A DNA stretch of 64,000 bases, taken from NCBI GenBank assembly GCA_029718625.1, contig CM056391.1:9478416-9542415 (forward strand). Direction: 5' to 3'. The position numbers and the translations under genes are program-made. Positions within the stretch are counted from its first letter, which is position 1. Each line of letters starts with the position of its first letter. Below are positions 1-11,483 of this stretch, piece by piece. Under the pieces are notes generated by a model, which made no database searches, was not told where the DNA came from, and saw only the letters and a list, made by a program, of their open reading frames with translations. The stretch comes from Synaphobranchus kaupii. Its lineage: Eukaryota; Chordata; Actinopteri; Anguilliformes; Synaphobranchidae.

Positions 1-384
1 GGTGGACTTAGCTAAACAAATACAACATGTTTCTATGGTCAAATTGAAATTGCCTAAAAATGTGACTTCAGTACTTTTAGCACCAGGGTCTTCAATTGTT
101 CACATACGATGCTAAGGTACATAATAGCTTGATGGCAGCTTGATGATTGTACAGGTGAATAAGAATCCTCACAAATATTTGGTAAGATGTGGGTCTGGAA
201 ACATGGACATGTTTGGATCCTGACAGATTGTGTGGGAAAAGATTCCCCCTCCATGTGCTCTATTAATAACAGTCAGAGATAATAGGGTTTCAATAATTTA
301 TACTCCTTTTAAGTACTTTTGAGAATTGTCAGAAGTGTTATATGTCTTCATTTAATTAGTAGGGGTAGGGGGAGGAAATCAAAT
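1..384. other. Unannotated AT-rich sequence
   Basis: No gene, RNA or recognisable repeat is seen. The short open frames here have no splice context and no recognisable protein similarity. Confidence 0.5.
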
Positions 385-553
385 AGAGAGAGAGGGAGCA
401 GGAGAGAGAGCAGGAGAGAAAGAGAGAGAGAGAGCAGGAGAGAGAGAGAGAGAGAGAGCGAGAGCAGGAGAGAGAGAGAGAGCAGGAGAGAAAGAGAGAG
501 CAGGAGAGAGAGAGCAAGAGCAGGAGAGAGAGAGAGAGAGAGGAGATAGAGAG
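385..553. repeat. (GA)n microsatellite with GCAGGA interruptions
   Basis: An almost pure purine tract made of GAGA runs broken at irregular intervals by GCAGGA units. It produces Arg/Glu/Ser-rich frames on + and Leu/Ser-rich frames on -, which are artefacts of the repeat. Confidence 0.95.
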
Positions 554-740
554 ATTGTTCTCTTTTAGGCGAGAAGAGAGGGAATTATACACACCCCAGC
601 TTAAACCTTCCCTAGTTGCCCTATGTTGAGAGATAAAAGAACGTGGTGTGAGGTGGGCTGTGCGTGAATTTATGTTGAGGATAATGATCCTCAAAGTGAT
701 ATATGCAGATAGATGTTGCCTGTCAGCAATGTATGTGCGC

Positions 741-781
<41 letters not shown>

Positions 782-1229
782 TGTACTCATACAGACTAAT
801 CTATTATTAGGGCACCCTATTATATTTGCTAGTACTATATATATATTTTTTTTTGTTTCTGTATCTCCAAAACCTCTTGACGTGTTTTTGTACATTGGTA
901 GAGAGGTACACTCCAAACGGCCAATGAGACATTTTGCCGCAGACTGGCCACTTGGTGGTGCTATACCAGTCATTTCAGACAGCTGTAGAAACAACTGTCC
1001 TATCCTATTCAGAATGTCAATTGTATCTTCTTAATTATCAGGGGCATTATATTTCTAATGAGTTCCAAATTATTGTTATCAGTTTTGTGTTCTTCCTCTT
1101 CCTCCCCAGCCAGTCATTGTCAGCAATTCAATCATTTCTATGGTATTTCTATGGCCTATTGTAAGGGGCCACACTTACACTAATTGATAATTACCACTGG
1201 TATTGAGTTCATATATAATGTTTTTTTCA
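554..1229. other. Unannotated sequence with one (GT)n tract
   Basis: No gene is seen. A (GT)n run with GCGC edges lies at 731-785. The rest is AT-rich single-copy-looking DNA. Confidence 0.5.
731..785. repeat. (GT)n microsatellite
   Basis: A GT dinucleotide run flanked on both sides by GCGC/GTGCGCG variants. Confidence 0.95.
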
Positions 1230-1234
1230 TCAGT

Positions 1235-1345
1235 TATTTTTTGCCGTCTGATGAAGGTTTTGCAGAAACATGTTGGACTTTGTTTATTCGTTAATTGAAA
1301 CAGGCTGTGGAATAAATACGTTTTATTAAGTGTGTTCTGACGAAG
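1235..1345 (+). mobile_element. Possible retroelement 3' tail (Penelope-like?)
   Basis: The phrase CTGATGAAGG followed by a CAGAAACATG block, and then AATAAA about 60 bases on, resembles the non-coding 3' end seen in Penelope-like and some other vertebrate retroelements (CTGATGAAG...GAAACG...). No coding part is present. This is a resemblance from memory only, and it could be chance. Confidence 0.25.
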
Positions 1346-1869
1346 AGCGCCTTGGTTTATTCTTCTCTATTTATTACTACCCCAAGACCAATTAACACAT
1401 TTTTTATCATTATCCCTTGGTATCTTTATGGTTTACCCAGGTAGCGCTGCTTTCTATATTTTTGAAAAAGTTTACATGCTACATCAACATAAGCCTTAGG
1501 CATAGTTTGCCACATTGGAAAATTACAGGCTATATATTAATTTGCTTAATTGTGCCTATGCAAGTTTTAAATTATATTTTTAAACTCTAAATGACATTGC
1601 CTCCATAAAGAATATTATATCAACATTGCATTTTAAAAAGCTGCAATATTCTCCATTATCACTATATGCAAACTATTTGCCAAGCAAATACAACAGGTCT
1701 CTGTGATAAACTGATTTTACGTAGTTGTCCTGAGTTAAACTGTGAAGGAAAACATGTGAACAGTGCTTCTGTTGGTACTATTTGCATGTCTGACTTCCTG
1801 ATCAACACTTAAAGAATATGCATGCATGGTGCACGTACTGTATATAAATGAACGCAGAGCAACTGACTT
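1346..1869. other. Unannotated AT-rich sequence
   Basis: No coding, RNA or repeat feature could be recognised. Confidence 0.5.
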
Positions 1870-2290
1870 GCCAAGCGGTGAACGCATTTTGTCCAGAACG
1901 AATCCGAGCATCGGCTGACACGCTGCCGTTTTGACTTGCGGTGTCTGTGGCCCGTACTTGATTTTGTCTTCTTTTCCGACCCCACACAACGCGCGCGGGT
2001 CCTGTGACGGAGCGGGTTAATGCAGGGGCAGACATGAGTGTCCTCTCAGACGCCCGACAAAAAAACCCCAAAAAAAACCCCCGCCGTCTGTTCAGGCCCA
2101 CTCACCCTCCGCGAAGCGGCGCGGTCCTGACAGAACGCATGGGCGTGCCGGACAGGGCCCCGCTCGACGCACAGGGCCCACCGCTGAGACCTGTCTCGTC
2201 ACGGCGCTTCAGGCAGCTCAGAAAGCATCCCCCCCCCCCCGCACGCGCTTACAAAAGCAGACTTGGAAGAGGAACCCTGAGGAGTCAGAC
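1870..2290. promoter_or_regulatory. CpG-rich block (possible CpG island)
   Basis: Against an AT-rich background this stretch is GC-rich and full of CpG (for example ACGCGCGCGGG near 1988, GCGAAGCGGCGCGG near 2110 and several CGCTCGACGC-type strings). It contains an A-rich run and a C10 run. It could be a CpG island marking a promoter or an enhancer. No start site, TATA box or first exon could be defined. Confidence 0.35.
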
Positions 2291-3661
2291 GTGTGAATGC
2301 TTTGCCCGAACTTCCTCTTTTTGTTCCTCTTCCCTCTTTTTTTCCTCCCCCTAGAGAGTTGTGAAAGAGACCAGGACCCTGTCAGTGTAACTCAGGTAAT
2401 AAAGACTGCTCAGGGACGGATGTCTCTCCCCTGGCACTGTCCAAAATTCTGCTGCGGTGAACTTGTCATTTTGGGGTTCTACTCTTTCCCTCAGGGGATT
2501 CCATGGCTTCCGTTTAAAGAAAAGAGTGCTATACTTGCAAGATAGAATATATATATATATAATATATACTTTCCCAGTGTGTTATAGAACATTAATAAAA
2601 TGTCCTGGGGCTTATGTATTTACTTATTTACTTACTCTTGGTACTGTGTGTTGTGAACCTCCAGACACTGTGCACGTCAATATTTTGAGGACTTTATTTG
2701 CCATTTTTGACAGACGTGTTATATTGGCACTCGTGAAGTGTAAGCCTACGTGTGACACCCACAACAAATCGAGGCATCGGAATTTCACAAAAAGTCAATG
2801 CCGAACAGCTATTCAAACTACTGGAGTAAAGACAGGGGCAGAAGACACATAAAGTAATAAGATACTCCAGGCAAATAAATGCAACAGTCTTAAAAGTGGC
2901 GAGTTAAGGAGAAGCAGCACCAGGCAGTGACGGAAAGAACGGAAAGAGCTTTGGGCCAACAAGGGGTATCGCTGAAGGGTGAGAATCAGATGGCCATTTT
3001 ACACCATCAGAAATTCTAAATATTGTTTGGCAATGCTATGTTTTCTAATGACCTGTGGATCAGTTGCATCCCCAACAATCCCAGTGTGTACAGGGCTGAC
3101 GAAAATGCTGAAGTGATTTCCATTATATACCTTAAGTCTGCTGTATTAAGATCTGAGATGTGCTTATGATTATACATGCTGCATGCTCTGTGCAGTTTAC
3201 ATATGTAACTCACATATGTAAGTCCATTTGCACGGTCTGGCACAGGCACACAGCCCATTTAGGAGAAGTTACACACTTTTGAAAATCCGCTCATAAGTTT
3301 AAGTGGAACACAAAAGGTGGTTATAGTTGCATTTGGAGAATAATACCCTTTTTTGTTCTGGAATGGCTTAGCAATTTTGTAACAATAATGTTTGTTCATT
3401 TTTTTTTTTTAATCCATACAGATTTGTCACATATAGGTATGTCGGTGTAAATTGCTTGATAGCAGTATTCTGAAATAATAATGATAATGATAACTTCCAA
3501 AAAGTAGATAATACTGTGTGATTAAACAGTGGAATAGTGCATGGATGGGCCTGGTCAGGTTTTGACTGCAGACCCTGCCTGTGCAAACAGTCCCACGGGA
3601 TGAACCACAATTGGTGCTATAGCATCACTCAGGAAAGGGAGGCTTTTAGTAGGCTGAGATT
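2291..3661. other. Unannotated sequence
   Basis: No gene is seen. There is a polypyrimidine stretch near 2310-2350 and a short (TA)n near 2548. Open frames of up to 131 codons here lack splice sites and protein-like composition. Confidence 0.5.
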
Positions 3662-3671
3662 ACAGTGGCAT

Positions 3672-3740
3672 CTCTCTCTCACTCTCTCTCTCTCTCACTC
3701 ACTCATTCACACACATGCACACACACTCACTCTCTCACGA
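3672..3740. repeat. (CT)n / (CA)n low-complexity tract
   Basis: CTCTCT runs pass into CACACA and CACTCT runs. Confidence 0.9.
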
Positions 3741-3867
3741 GCCCTGCTGGTCGATTGGGCACCAAAAGCCCACCTGTTGAGCTGCAAATAGTATCACACA
3801 TTCACGACTCAAGCCTGTTTGAGCCAGACGTAGATGGCAGTCTGATAGAAAATCAGCTGACATCACA

Positions 3868-3899
3868 GTGTGTGTGTGCGTGTGTGTGTGCGCGCGTAC
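3868..3899. repeat. (GT)n with GCGC end
   Basis: A short GT/GC alternating tract; alternating purine-pyrimidine DNA of this kind is Z-DNA-prone. Confidence 0.85.
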
Positions 3900-4194
3900 G
3901 CCCACGGGGGAGCGGGAGGGAGGGGGGTAGTTGTTCATTTATTCGTTTTATAACCCAGTAGAAGGGAATAGCTACAATACTGCTGGTGCATGGGGAATTC
4001 TTTCAGAGTGCTTCCAATAAACACAAAGACCTCTCCACTCAGACCTCTCTTGCCAGCTGGCTGGCCCGTTATTTTGAGCATCCAGGAGCCGCTACTCATT
4101 GGCCGCTGGCTCTTCTCCATCCTCGTACCCTCCCGGCGGAAAACAAACTTCCTCACTAATTGTTTGTTTTTGTTGTTTTTTTCTTCAAAAATGC

Positions 4195-4663
4195 GTTAAC
4201 ACTTTATTTTGAGGTTCCGTTATAAAGAATTTGTAAACCATTAGTAAGTGATCTATTAACCATTTATAAAGTGTTTTCTAATAATGACTTATTATAAGAA
4301 CTCATATTTGTAAGGCATTAAGTTACTAATTTATATGTGTGAAATCATGTATATGACGCATTCATAAACTCAACTGCACCACCTAAACTAAAGTGGCCAC
4401 AGTTTATGATGTATTCATATGAATTAAGTACAGCTGAGTTATTAAGACATAATGGGCCTTATTTACTAAGATCTTTAGCGAGTGCAAAAGCTTTTACCAC
4501 ATGCAAAACTAATTACAATCATTGGTCATGTTATTGGTTTTGCGTGTGCTAAATTATTTTGCACACGCTAAAGGTCTTAGTAAATCAAGCCCAATAACTC
4601 ATATGTGTAAAGCATTAGTTTGGTTTACAAATTCCATATAACGGAAACTAATGAAGTGTTACC
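4195..4663. mobile_element. hAT-type MITE with 8-bp TSD
   Basis: The element starts GTTAACACTTTATTTT and ends ATGAAGTGTTACC, so the termini are inverted (GGTAACACTT... on the other strand). CCGTTATA near the left end and TATAACGG near the right end extend the inverted repeat. Flanking it is a perfect 8-bp direct repeat, AAAAATGC, at 4187-4194 and 4664-4671. An 8-bp target-site duplication is the hallmark of the hAT superfamily. There is no transposase, so the copy is non-autonomous. The interior is palindromic and carries a second, nested MITE. Confidence 0.8.
4454..4592. mobile_element. Nested palindromic MITE (GGCCTgATTTACTAAG family)
   Basis: The termini GGGCCTTATTTACTAAG and CTTAGTAAATCAAGCCC are near-perfect inverted repeats. 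The interior also folds back (TTGCACACGCTAAAG against TTTAGCGAGTGCAAAA). The same family occurs at 22926-23082. It lies inside the hAT MITE, so it is the younger insertion or an integral part of that family. The target duplication is ambiguous because the host element is itself palindromic there (GAGTTATT...AATAACTC). Confidence 0.7.
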
Positions 4664-4671
4664 AAAAATGC

Positions 4672-5329
4672 AGTTTGGCAATTTAACCCTGCCAGTCACT
4701 TACCTCGTCAAACTCCTTTGTGAAGAAAATAACGAACGCTCGCATTTGTTTGTAAGTCAATGTTAAGGAAAATTAAAGGTAATTGAATCTCGGCCCAGGT
4801 CACCCATTGGAAGCCTGCATGGGCTATAAATGTTAGGGTCCTGTGTTAATTGTGTATTATTTTCTGTTACTTTATTATTTTTCATATTCATTCCCATAGC
4901 CCTGGTTCCTGTACTATTTACATTTCCCTCTGATCCCCTCTGTCTGTGTGCTGTGTTCCGAGTTGTCACTCCCCTGTATCTTGCTGGCACTATTCGGGTG
5001 ATTTCGGAAGTATTCGGCCTTCCTTCGTGTCTCGTATTCTTTCTTCAGTCTTTTTGTATTAAACTGTAGATAATACTAACAATTACTTATTGCACTTGGG
5101 GTTATCTAGTTTAGATTACACTTACTAAATCTACTAATGTATATGTGTTACTAAACTAAACTAACCCCCGTATTTGAGTTATTTACTAATTGATACTAAC
5201 ATATCTTCTACGCTTTAACATTCCATTCTCATGTGCTTTACCTGACTCCTGCTGCCTTCGCATATTGACTGCACCTGGCTCTAGCCTGTAACTCCGCTTA
5301 CCAATCTGAGCACGAGTCTGCCTCTGATC
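4672..5329. other. Unannotated sequence
   Basis: No gene is seen. It is pyrimidine-rich and AT-rich with short CTAAACTAAACTAAC-type repetition near 5150. It may belong to the degraded LTR-like element that follows. Confidence 0.4.
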
Positions 5330-5806
5330 CAGGCTATGTTGTCTTCAATGTGTTTTTGTGAATCCGGTCCACGTCTTTGTTACTTCCCCATTATTGTATT
5401 ATCTATTCCCATTGTTATCACCTTTGTCTTGTTTGTAACCCCGCCCTCTCTCACACCTGTACCTCCTTGTCTTATCCTTCCCCAGTGTTTATATACCCTC
5501 AGTGTGCAGTCATTTGTTGTCAGAACGTTGATCAATTTCATTGTGCCGATTATTTGTAAGCCTTTGTTATTTGAGATTCCTGAGACACCCTTTCGTACGA
5601 CTTCGAGCCTGCCTTTTCCTTCTGTTTTGTTTGCCGTGTTTTTCTGTTTTTTTGACTCTTGCTACGTTTTTTGACTATTCTTTTGGATTTCGATTTTGTA
5701 CTGTCTCTCTCTGATTACCTGGCTTCTGAACTCGGACTGAATAAACAACGTTTTTTTGCCTGCTACCTGTGATCTGCATTTGGGTCCTTATCAGAACTTA
5801 ACAATA
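5330..5806 (+). mobile_element. Possible solo LTR (Ty3/Gypsy-like), boundaries uncertain
   Basis: The block has the composition of a teleost gypsy LTR on the + strand. It is a T/C-rich region with a CACCTGTACCTCCTTG-type segment, a TATA-like TATATACCC near 5494, and a long pyrimidine-rich stretch (TTTTTTGACTCTTGC). An AATAAA signal lies at about 5741 and an AACA-type end near 5806. No tRNA primer site or polypurine tract was found next to it, so it would be a solo LTR or a fragment. The 5' end was not found. Confidence 0.35.
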
Positions 5807-6420
5807 AATGACAGGTTAGCCGAGGCGAGATCACATGCGCTCAGCAGCTTTCTTCTTCCTCAGGTGAGACTCATCACCATCGTTTCCAGCCTTCATTTAA
5901 TGTTAGAGAAAGCTGTATGTGTCAGTCAGCGCCCCTGAATACAATTACAATTAACAATGAGCCCAGCTCTCCATTTTGGGATGTGTTTGCGTGGGGGGGA
6001 GGGGGGGTTTGGCTCATTAATCAATGAGGCCTATTATGTGTCATATTCTGAAATTTAATTTACATTCATACAGAATAATGAACTGAGGGATGTATCAAAT
6101 TTCCTTTTATTTTTTGTTCAAGTATGGTAATTTTTTTTAATGAAACACTTCTTAACAATATGAATGAAAATAAACATGCACTATTATGTTCAACAATAAC
6201 AATTCACTTAGAGATAAATTACTAGAGTGCCGTACATGAATGGATTGCCATTTGTCCATATCTGTTCATAATTGGATGAAAAGCGAATAGATTTTTGATT
6301 GACTTTGTGTAACGCTATGTGTTTATTGCCATGGCGGGCGCTTTCATCACATATGGCTCACTTTCTCCAAATGAGAATGTGACATTCCTGAAGGGACTTT
6401 TCATTTATAAGTAAGAGGAT
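5807..6420. promoter_or_regulatory. Candidate conserved non-coding DNA
   Basis: The stretch is non-repetitive and contains homeodomain-type motifs (GGCTCATTAATCAATGAGG near 6010; ATTTAATTTACATTC near 6055). A balanced segment near 6330-6410 includes GCCATGGCGGGCGC and a CATATGG E-box-like site. No gene is visible. Conservation cannot be tested here, so the assignment rests on composition alone. Confidence 0.2.
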
Positions 6421-8540
6421 TCATAAACTCACCTTGCCTATTAACAGTCTATTACAAAGTGTAGGAAAACAAAACAAACACAAAATAACATCCAAATTAA
6501 ATAAAGAATGTGGGGATGGATTGGCCACAGTCTCGGTAAACCAACATCTGATGTCATCATAAAGTCCCTGGCAGGGGGCCACAAGAGAAACCAATGAACA
6601 CCTGGATACGATTGATAGAACCAAAATAGATAGAACTAAAAGCTCAAATATTATGCTCCTAAAACCCTAAAGGATAAATGGTAAGTCATTATCAGTTAGC
6701 CTTTTGAAATTAGGTAGATCCAGTTGGTTTCAATCAGTCTCATATGGTTAAGCACTTGCTATTTTAATACAGCACCATCGCATGTCTTAGTGGGAGTGGG
6801 TGAGAATTCGCAGTTTTGCAGTGATCAGGAGCCAATGAGAAAACGACATGCACACTACGCGCTCTCATATGTTCTCTTCAGAAGAAAGCAACAGTGTAAT
6901 TCATGTTAGCCACCATGTGCTATAGTAGCTTAGAAAATGGCACAGGGAAGTTCTAAATGTGCTGCCACTTTGTCAGAAAGATACGATAAGTACACAGTTT
7001 TAAATATATTTCTATAAAAAAGTAAACTATTAACATCCTTGATCATGGTTTTCCCATCGGTCATCGATGCTCAAATCTGGCCCTCAATGTCAGCGGTTTT
7101 CTCTTCTCCCTGATAGTCCATAGTCCAATAACAGCACTGATTGGCCACAGATCACACTCACCCGGTGCGTGGGGTTTAGATCAGTCCCTGATTGGAGGGG
7201 AGGAGTGAAATCCAGCAGTACTACTGGCCCCCCAGGGCCACGTTTCAGTATCCTTGCCATAGGTCAATAATGCTATTAGCGGCAACGGTCCATAAAGGAT
7301 GCGTTCTAAATGCATTGGATCATGTTGGCAATTACAGTCACGCGTTTCACAAGTGCCGTTCCAGCGATGCAGTTATTGTTTTAAAATCTGTTCCGGGGGG
7401 GGGGGGCAGAGGGAGACGACCGCAGGCGATGCATCTCCCAGAACCCCGCGCTTCTCCTCCTGTACGCCTGCTTCATATCCTCCCATCCATTATACACCCG
7501 TCCTTTTCCTCTCTGCCAACGGAAACTAACCCAAGGACACCCATATGGTGCCTCCGCTGCCCGCTTCATCCGAATAGCGGCCTCTGCTCTTCATTCCCAG
7601 CCAAGAATTCCATTAAAACAATTCATTTCCGGCAAAAAATCAGTTCAAAAGAATCACCCCGAAGGCAGCACCACGGGACTCTCGCATCACTGGACAAATA
7701 TATAGTATATCATTCTGCCTTTTGAAAGTGCCGTCCTGCTCTAAATAATAATAAAAAATAGTACTAATAATAAGTTGTGGGGAAATGGCTTTTTCCACCA
7801 ATTGGATGATATGCCTCTGCATGCATTTAACACTTCTACAGTCCTCTATTTATCAACAATATGTAAGGGTGCATATTGTTTGTATATTTATTTATTTAGA
7901 GTTGACAGGAGCAACTGATACAGTCATCAAATGTATAAGTCCATATACTGTACAATGGTCTTTATACAAAAGTCATCCTTTAGTTAATTAAATAAAATAA
8001 TTCCATGTGATATCTATTGTATGTAGTGATGCTGAAGATCAACATTCAACACAATTACATTTTTGATGTTATTTCAACTATAAAAGAGTTTATACACATC
8101 AAAGAAGGATCAAATGTCTTATCAGAGTAAAATCTCCTCTGTAAGACTAGATGTAACACTCAACATATACAGTATGTATGTGTTACAAAACTACCAGTCC
8201 AAAATTCCATAGCTACAGTGTTGAACCAAAATAAATTAATCAAAAAAATACTTTACAGAAATGTTAAGCAGAGGAAAACAAGTACAGACTGAGAGGAGAA
8301 AGGATAATCCTTAGAATTTTAACAAGTGTTAAAATGCAGGAAATCTTTTCCAAATGGTATGACGATAAAGAATGGTGTTGGAGTGGTTTGGAAATCAAAG
8401 CAACAGGCCACAGTGACTCAGTGTGCACCGGCACAAATGCCTCTCTAATGTTTATTTTCTGCAACTTGAAGGTTAAGCCTTGGTTTGATTTTTTACTTTG
8501 CCTTTTCAGAACCCTTTTAAATTTGTTTCCCCTTCCTGCG
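6421..8540. other. Unannotated sequence
   Basis: No gene is seen. There is a G10 run near 7395 and a GC-richer patch at about 7390-7580. Its 177-codon + frame (7192-7725) has no recognisable similarity and no splice context. A run of AATAATA repeats lies near 7745. Confidence 0.45.
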
Positions 8541-8812
8541 ATTTAACAAAAATGGACGCAATTTTGACACGTCAGATCTGTTGGAGTTATAAATAACACG
8601 GATTGATGGCGTCCGCTGGTGCTAATCAGAGATTTCCACGTGAATTTAACACGGAATTCTGCGGAAGAAAGGCAGCAGATGCCTTGCAAGAAATCTCTCA
8701 GGCCAAGCCAGTAGAGAAGCGTCCCCGTTAACGTCATGTTTACCGTGACACGCAAACATGGATGGGGATAAATCGGGAATAATTTCCCAGCTTCCCATCG
8801 GCTCCTGTCCCT

Positions 8813-8814
<2 letters not shown>
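8541..8814. promoter_or_regulatory. Candidate conserved non-coding DNA, left part
   Basis: Balanced, non-repetitive sequence with clustered factor-type motifs: TGACACGTCA near 8566, GGATTGATGG near 8600, GCTAATCAGAG near 8619 and AACGTCATG near 8730. It is separated from a second such block by a (CT)n tract. The role is inferred only from composition. Confidence 0.25.

Positions 8815-8861
<47 letters not shown>
8815..8861. repeat. (CT)n microsatellite
   Basis: Uninterrupted CT dinucleotides of about 23 units. Confidence 0.97.
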
Positions 8862-8863
<2 letters not shown>

Positions 8864-9240
8864 GTCAGGTACAGGTGGAGACGGGCGTCTTTCCTGGCTT
8901 CGTTAGCAGCGCCAGCTGGGTGAGCTCCGTCTCGTCTGAATCCGCTCCATCGCCGACGCAGACCTCGCTAATTGATTATCAGACGGTTTTCGCGCTCGTT
9001 CCGCGCCCTGCGCCGCGGCTGTTCATTTCAGAAGTGCGTCGTCTGCTCTGCGCCTCTCGCTCTTTGAACAGACACCAGGCGATGACACCTCCCTGTGCTT
9101 GGCTGCTGTGTTTATTTATTCTCGAATTGACTGAAGAACGTGACTTGTTGGACGTGGTTTTCCACTGCTCTGAAGCACTCGTCACCCAGGGAAACAGCGC
9201 TTCGTCCCTCACTTTTCAAAACACCACCCCCTCCATGTGT
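8862..9240. promoter_or_regulatory. GC-rich CNE-like block, right part
   Basis: CpG-rich non-repetitive stretch containing CTCGCTAATTGATTATCAGACGG (8965-8987; homeodomain plus GATA-like) and GCGCCCTGCGCCGCGGC. The 173-codon + open frame that runs through it begins in the CT tract and shows no known domain, so I read the block as regulatory DNA rather than coding. Alternative: an unrecognised exon. Confidence 0.25.
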
Positions 9241-9347
9241 CCACACTCACACATGCCTTATGATATTACGTTGAATTAATATCATATCAGGGACATTTTT
9301 GACAGGGATCATGGAAGGCGATAGCTTACCCAAATGTTATTACCCCC

Positions 9348-9349
<2 letters not shown>

Positions 9350-9383
<34 letters not shown>

Positions 9384-9470
9384 CAAATGCACGCAAACAC
9401 ATTTACAGTGCTCACATACACATAGAGACAGACAGACAAACAGACAGGCAGACACACACACGCACATACA
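9350..9470. repeat. (CA)n and GACA-rich tract
   Basis: A pure CA run to 9380, then a looser region of CACATACA and GACAGACA units. Confidence 0.92.
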
Positions 9471-9524
9471 GCGTGGGAGAGAAAAACTCATTATCTCTGA
9501 CCATGAAGGTTAATACACTCCGGG

Positions 9525-9525
<1 letters not shown>

Positions 9526-9556
<31 letters not shown>
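9526..9556. repeat. (ATT)n microsatellite
   Basis: About ten TTA/ATT units in a row. Confidence 0.95.
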
Positions 9557-9557
<1 letters not shown>

Positions 9558-11102
9558 TTTAAAGCTGCCCTTAAATTAATCAGTTGTACAAACCATCACA
9601 TCATTGATGTGGTAATCAAAAGAAACCATCTTGCGTTTGAAATAACATCTGCAGAGACATCTGTTAAAAATGTTACGGCTTTAATCATCGCTGAGTTTAC
9701 ACACAAACAAACTGATGATATATTAATACACCTTGGAACACCTAGGAGCTCACCGCAGTCAGGCTGACAGGAGTGGTAAAATTATATATTTTTAAATATC
9801 AACAGAAGCATAACACATTGGTGCATGCAACTTACCGTAATACTTAATAAAGTTCCACTTTATTCCACTGTTCCACTAGTTTATTCATATATTTTACTAA
9901 CCAATTGCTGTCAAACAAATACATCGATATTTTTGTTGAACTCCCTACAACTGTATAGGTATAATACTCTGTTTTAATGCAGGGTACAGTTGGTGCTATA
10001 TTAATCCAGTTGATTATCCCTGTTATGTGATATATACCCATCACTCACTGTACTCATGTACTTGCAATCAAATAGTATGTTTTAATGGAAATAAATTAAT
10101 CCCATAACCTCAAAAAAGCATAGCTTTCCTAAGATTAGTTGGGTTTAACCACCTGAATGGTTGATACCTTGTGTACTGGGGACCTGAGAAGACGGGACGT
10201 GTTCACAGACTCACTGCTAATTGCAGCACAGCAGAAGGGATCTTTGAAGCGGTGGTTCTTAAACCTCAAAGATAGCCAGGAACAATTCATTATTATGTCA
10301 CAAGGGACTAAGAGAAAGGTCGCATAACTTTTTCACGGCTTTATTAAATATTTCCATTATCTTCAGGAGGGCACTGAAGACATGGGGTGCAGGACTAATA
10401 TTATATAACCAATATTCTTATCTCCAGATAAGGAGTTTTTAATGAAAACCAATGGGAGAATGATGTGTATAAATTAGTACACCAGGACAGTTTATGGGTT
10501 TGAAAAATTAACTCACAAGAGTGAAAGGATTAGAATGCCATATATCTCTGGGAGTAATTGGTCAATAGAAACCCCCCCCCCCAGCACACCTTTCTGCTTT
10601 TAGCTGTCTCTCTTACACTCGTACCGCTGTCCGATTGGGTAAGGTAATGGAAACTACTCTCATCTGTTAAAAAAAAATTCTGATACTGCATGTGCCATAT
10701 TCTGCCTACATGCAAACTGAGGTAGACAATGTGATTTCAAGCATCGGATTGCTGGAATATCCAAACATACATACGCGAACAAAACATTTAGATACAAAAC
10801 TGTCATTGCTCAACAGTGGCGTCCCTAAAAAGTGTGCCACTCTTGAAAGAACAAGTAAATCCATAAAACAAGTGGTTGGATGTCATTCTATCCCTGTGAG
10901 ATAGTACCAGTTGTAAACCAGGAAGTACTTGTCCTCACCTGGGCTAGCTTTAATACCAGCAACACACCTGGGATGTCTCTAAAAGGCTCATTCCCTGTTA
11001 GAGCGTACCCTTGCCCCATCCCGGGACACAGATGTTGAGCGAAATAGCACAGCCTGTCACTCTGGCGTCCTTTTGCACTCCCAAAGGGAACTACTCTAAA
11101 GG
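9557..11102. other. Unannotated AT-rich sequence
   Basis: No gene or recognisable transposon is seen. It holds a C10 run near 10571 and A8 near 10670. All open frames are under 95 codons. Confidence 0.45.
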
Positions 11103-11182
11103 TGTGCGTACGTGCGTGTGCGTGTGCATGTGAGTGTGTGTGTGTGCGTGCGCGCGTGTGCGTGTGCATGTGAGTGTGTGTG
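11103..11182. repeat. (GT)n/(GC)n alternating tract
   Basis: Imperfect purine-pyrimidine alternation with GTGCGTGTGCATGTGAGTGT repeated once about 48 bases apart. Confidence 0.9.
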
Positions 11183-11191
11183 CACTCTCCG

Positions 11192-11376
11192 AAAAAAAAG
11201 GTACGAAAATGACCTTAAAATGTAGAAACACTTGTCACTGGGGTGGTACCCTGTAGGTACATAAAATTGTACCCCTAGCCAGCTATACATTATTAATTTG
11301 TGCCATTTTTTCTTGAAAAGGTACTTATTAGTACCCAAATAGAACATCACTGTACTTTCAGGGTACATTTGGGAAA
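11192..11376. mobile_element. GGTAC-rich interspersed repeat (TE fragment)
   Basis: Recurrent GGTAC/GTACC words lie at both ends and inside (AAAAGGTACGAAAATGACC; GTCACTGGGGTGGTACCC; AAAAGGTACTTATTAGTACCC; TTCAGGGTACATTTGGG). GTCACTGGGGTGGTACC is a phrase I associate with a widespread teleost interspersed repeat. Superfamily and boundaries are not determined. Confidence 0.4.
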
Positions 11377-11435
11377 TTAGTTCCCTACAGAAGAGAAATG
11401 TAAACCTCCACCCTACCTATATTTCTGGGAGAGAG

Positions 11436-11437
11436 TG

Positions 11438-11480
<43 letters not shown>

Positions 11481-11483
11481 ATG
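11436..11483. repeat. (GTGC)n microsatellite
   Basis: About eleven tetranucleotide units GTGC/GCGT. Confidence 0.96.

Noticed and set aside
356..994. 212-codon minus frame, Ser/Leu-rich then Thr/His-rich
   Set aside because: Crosses the GA and GT microsatellites; no unique domain.
7192..7725. 177-codon + frame
   Set aside because: No recognisable domain, crosses a G10 run and has no splice signals at its ends.
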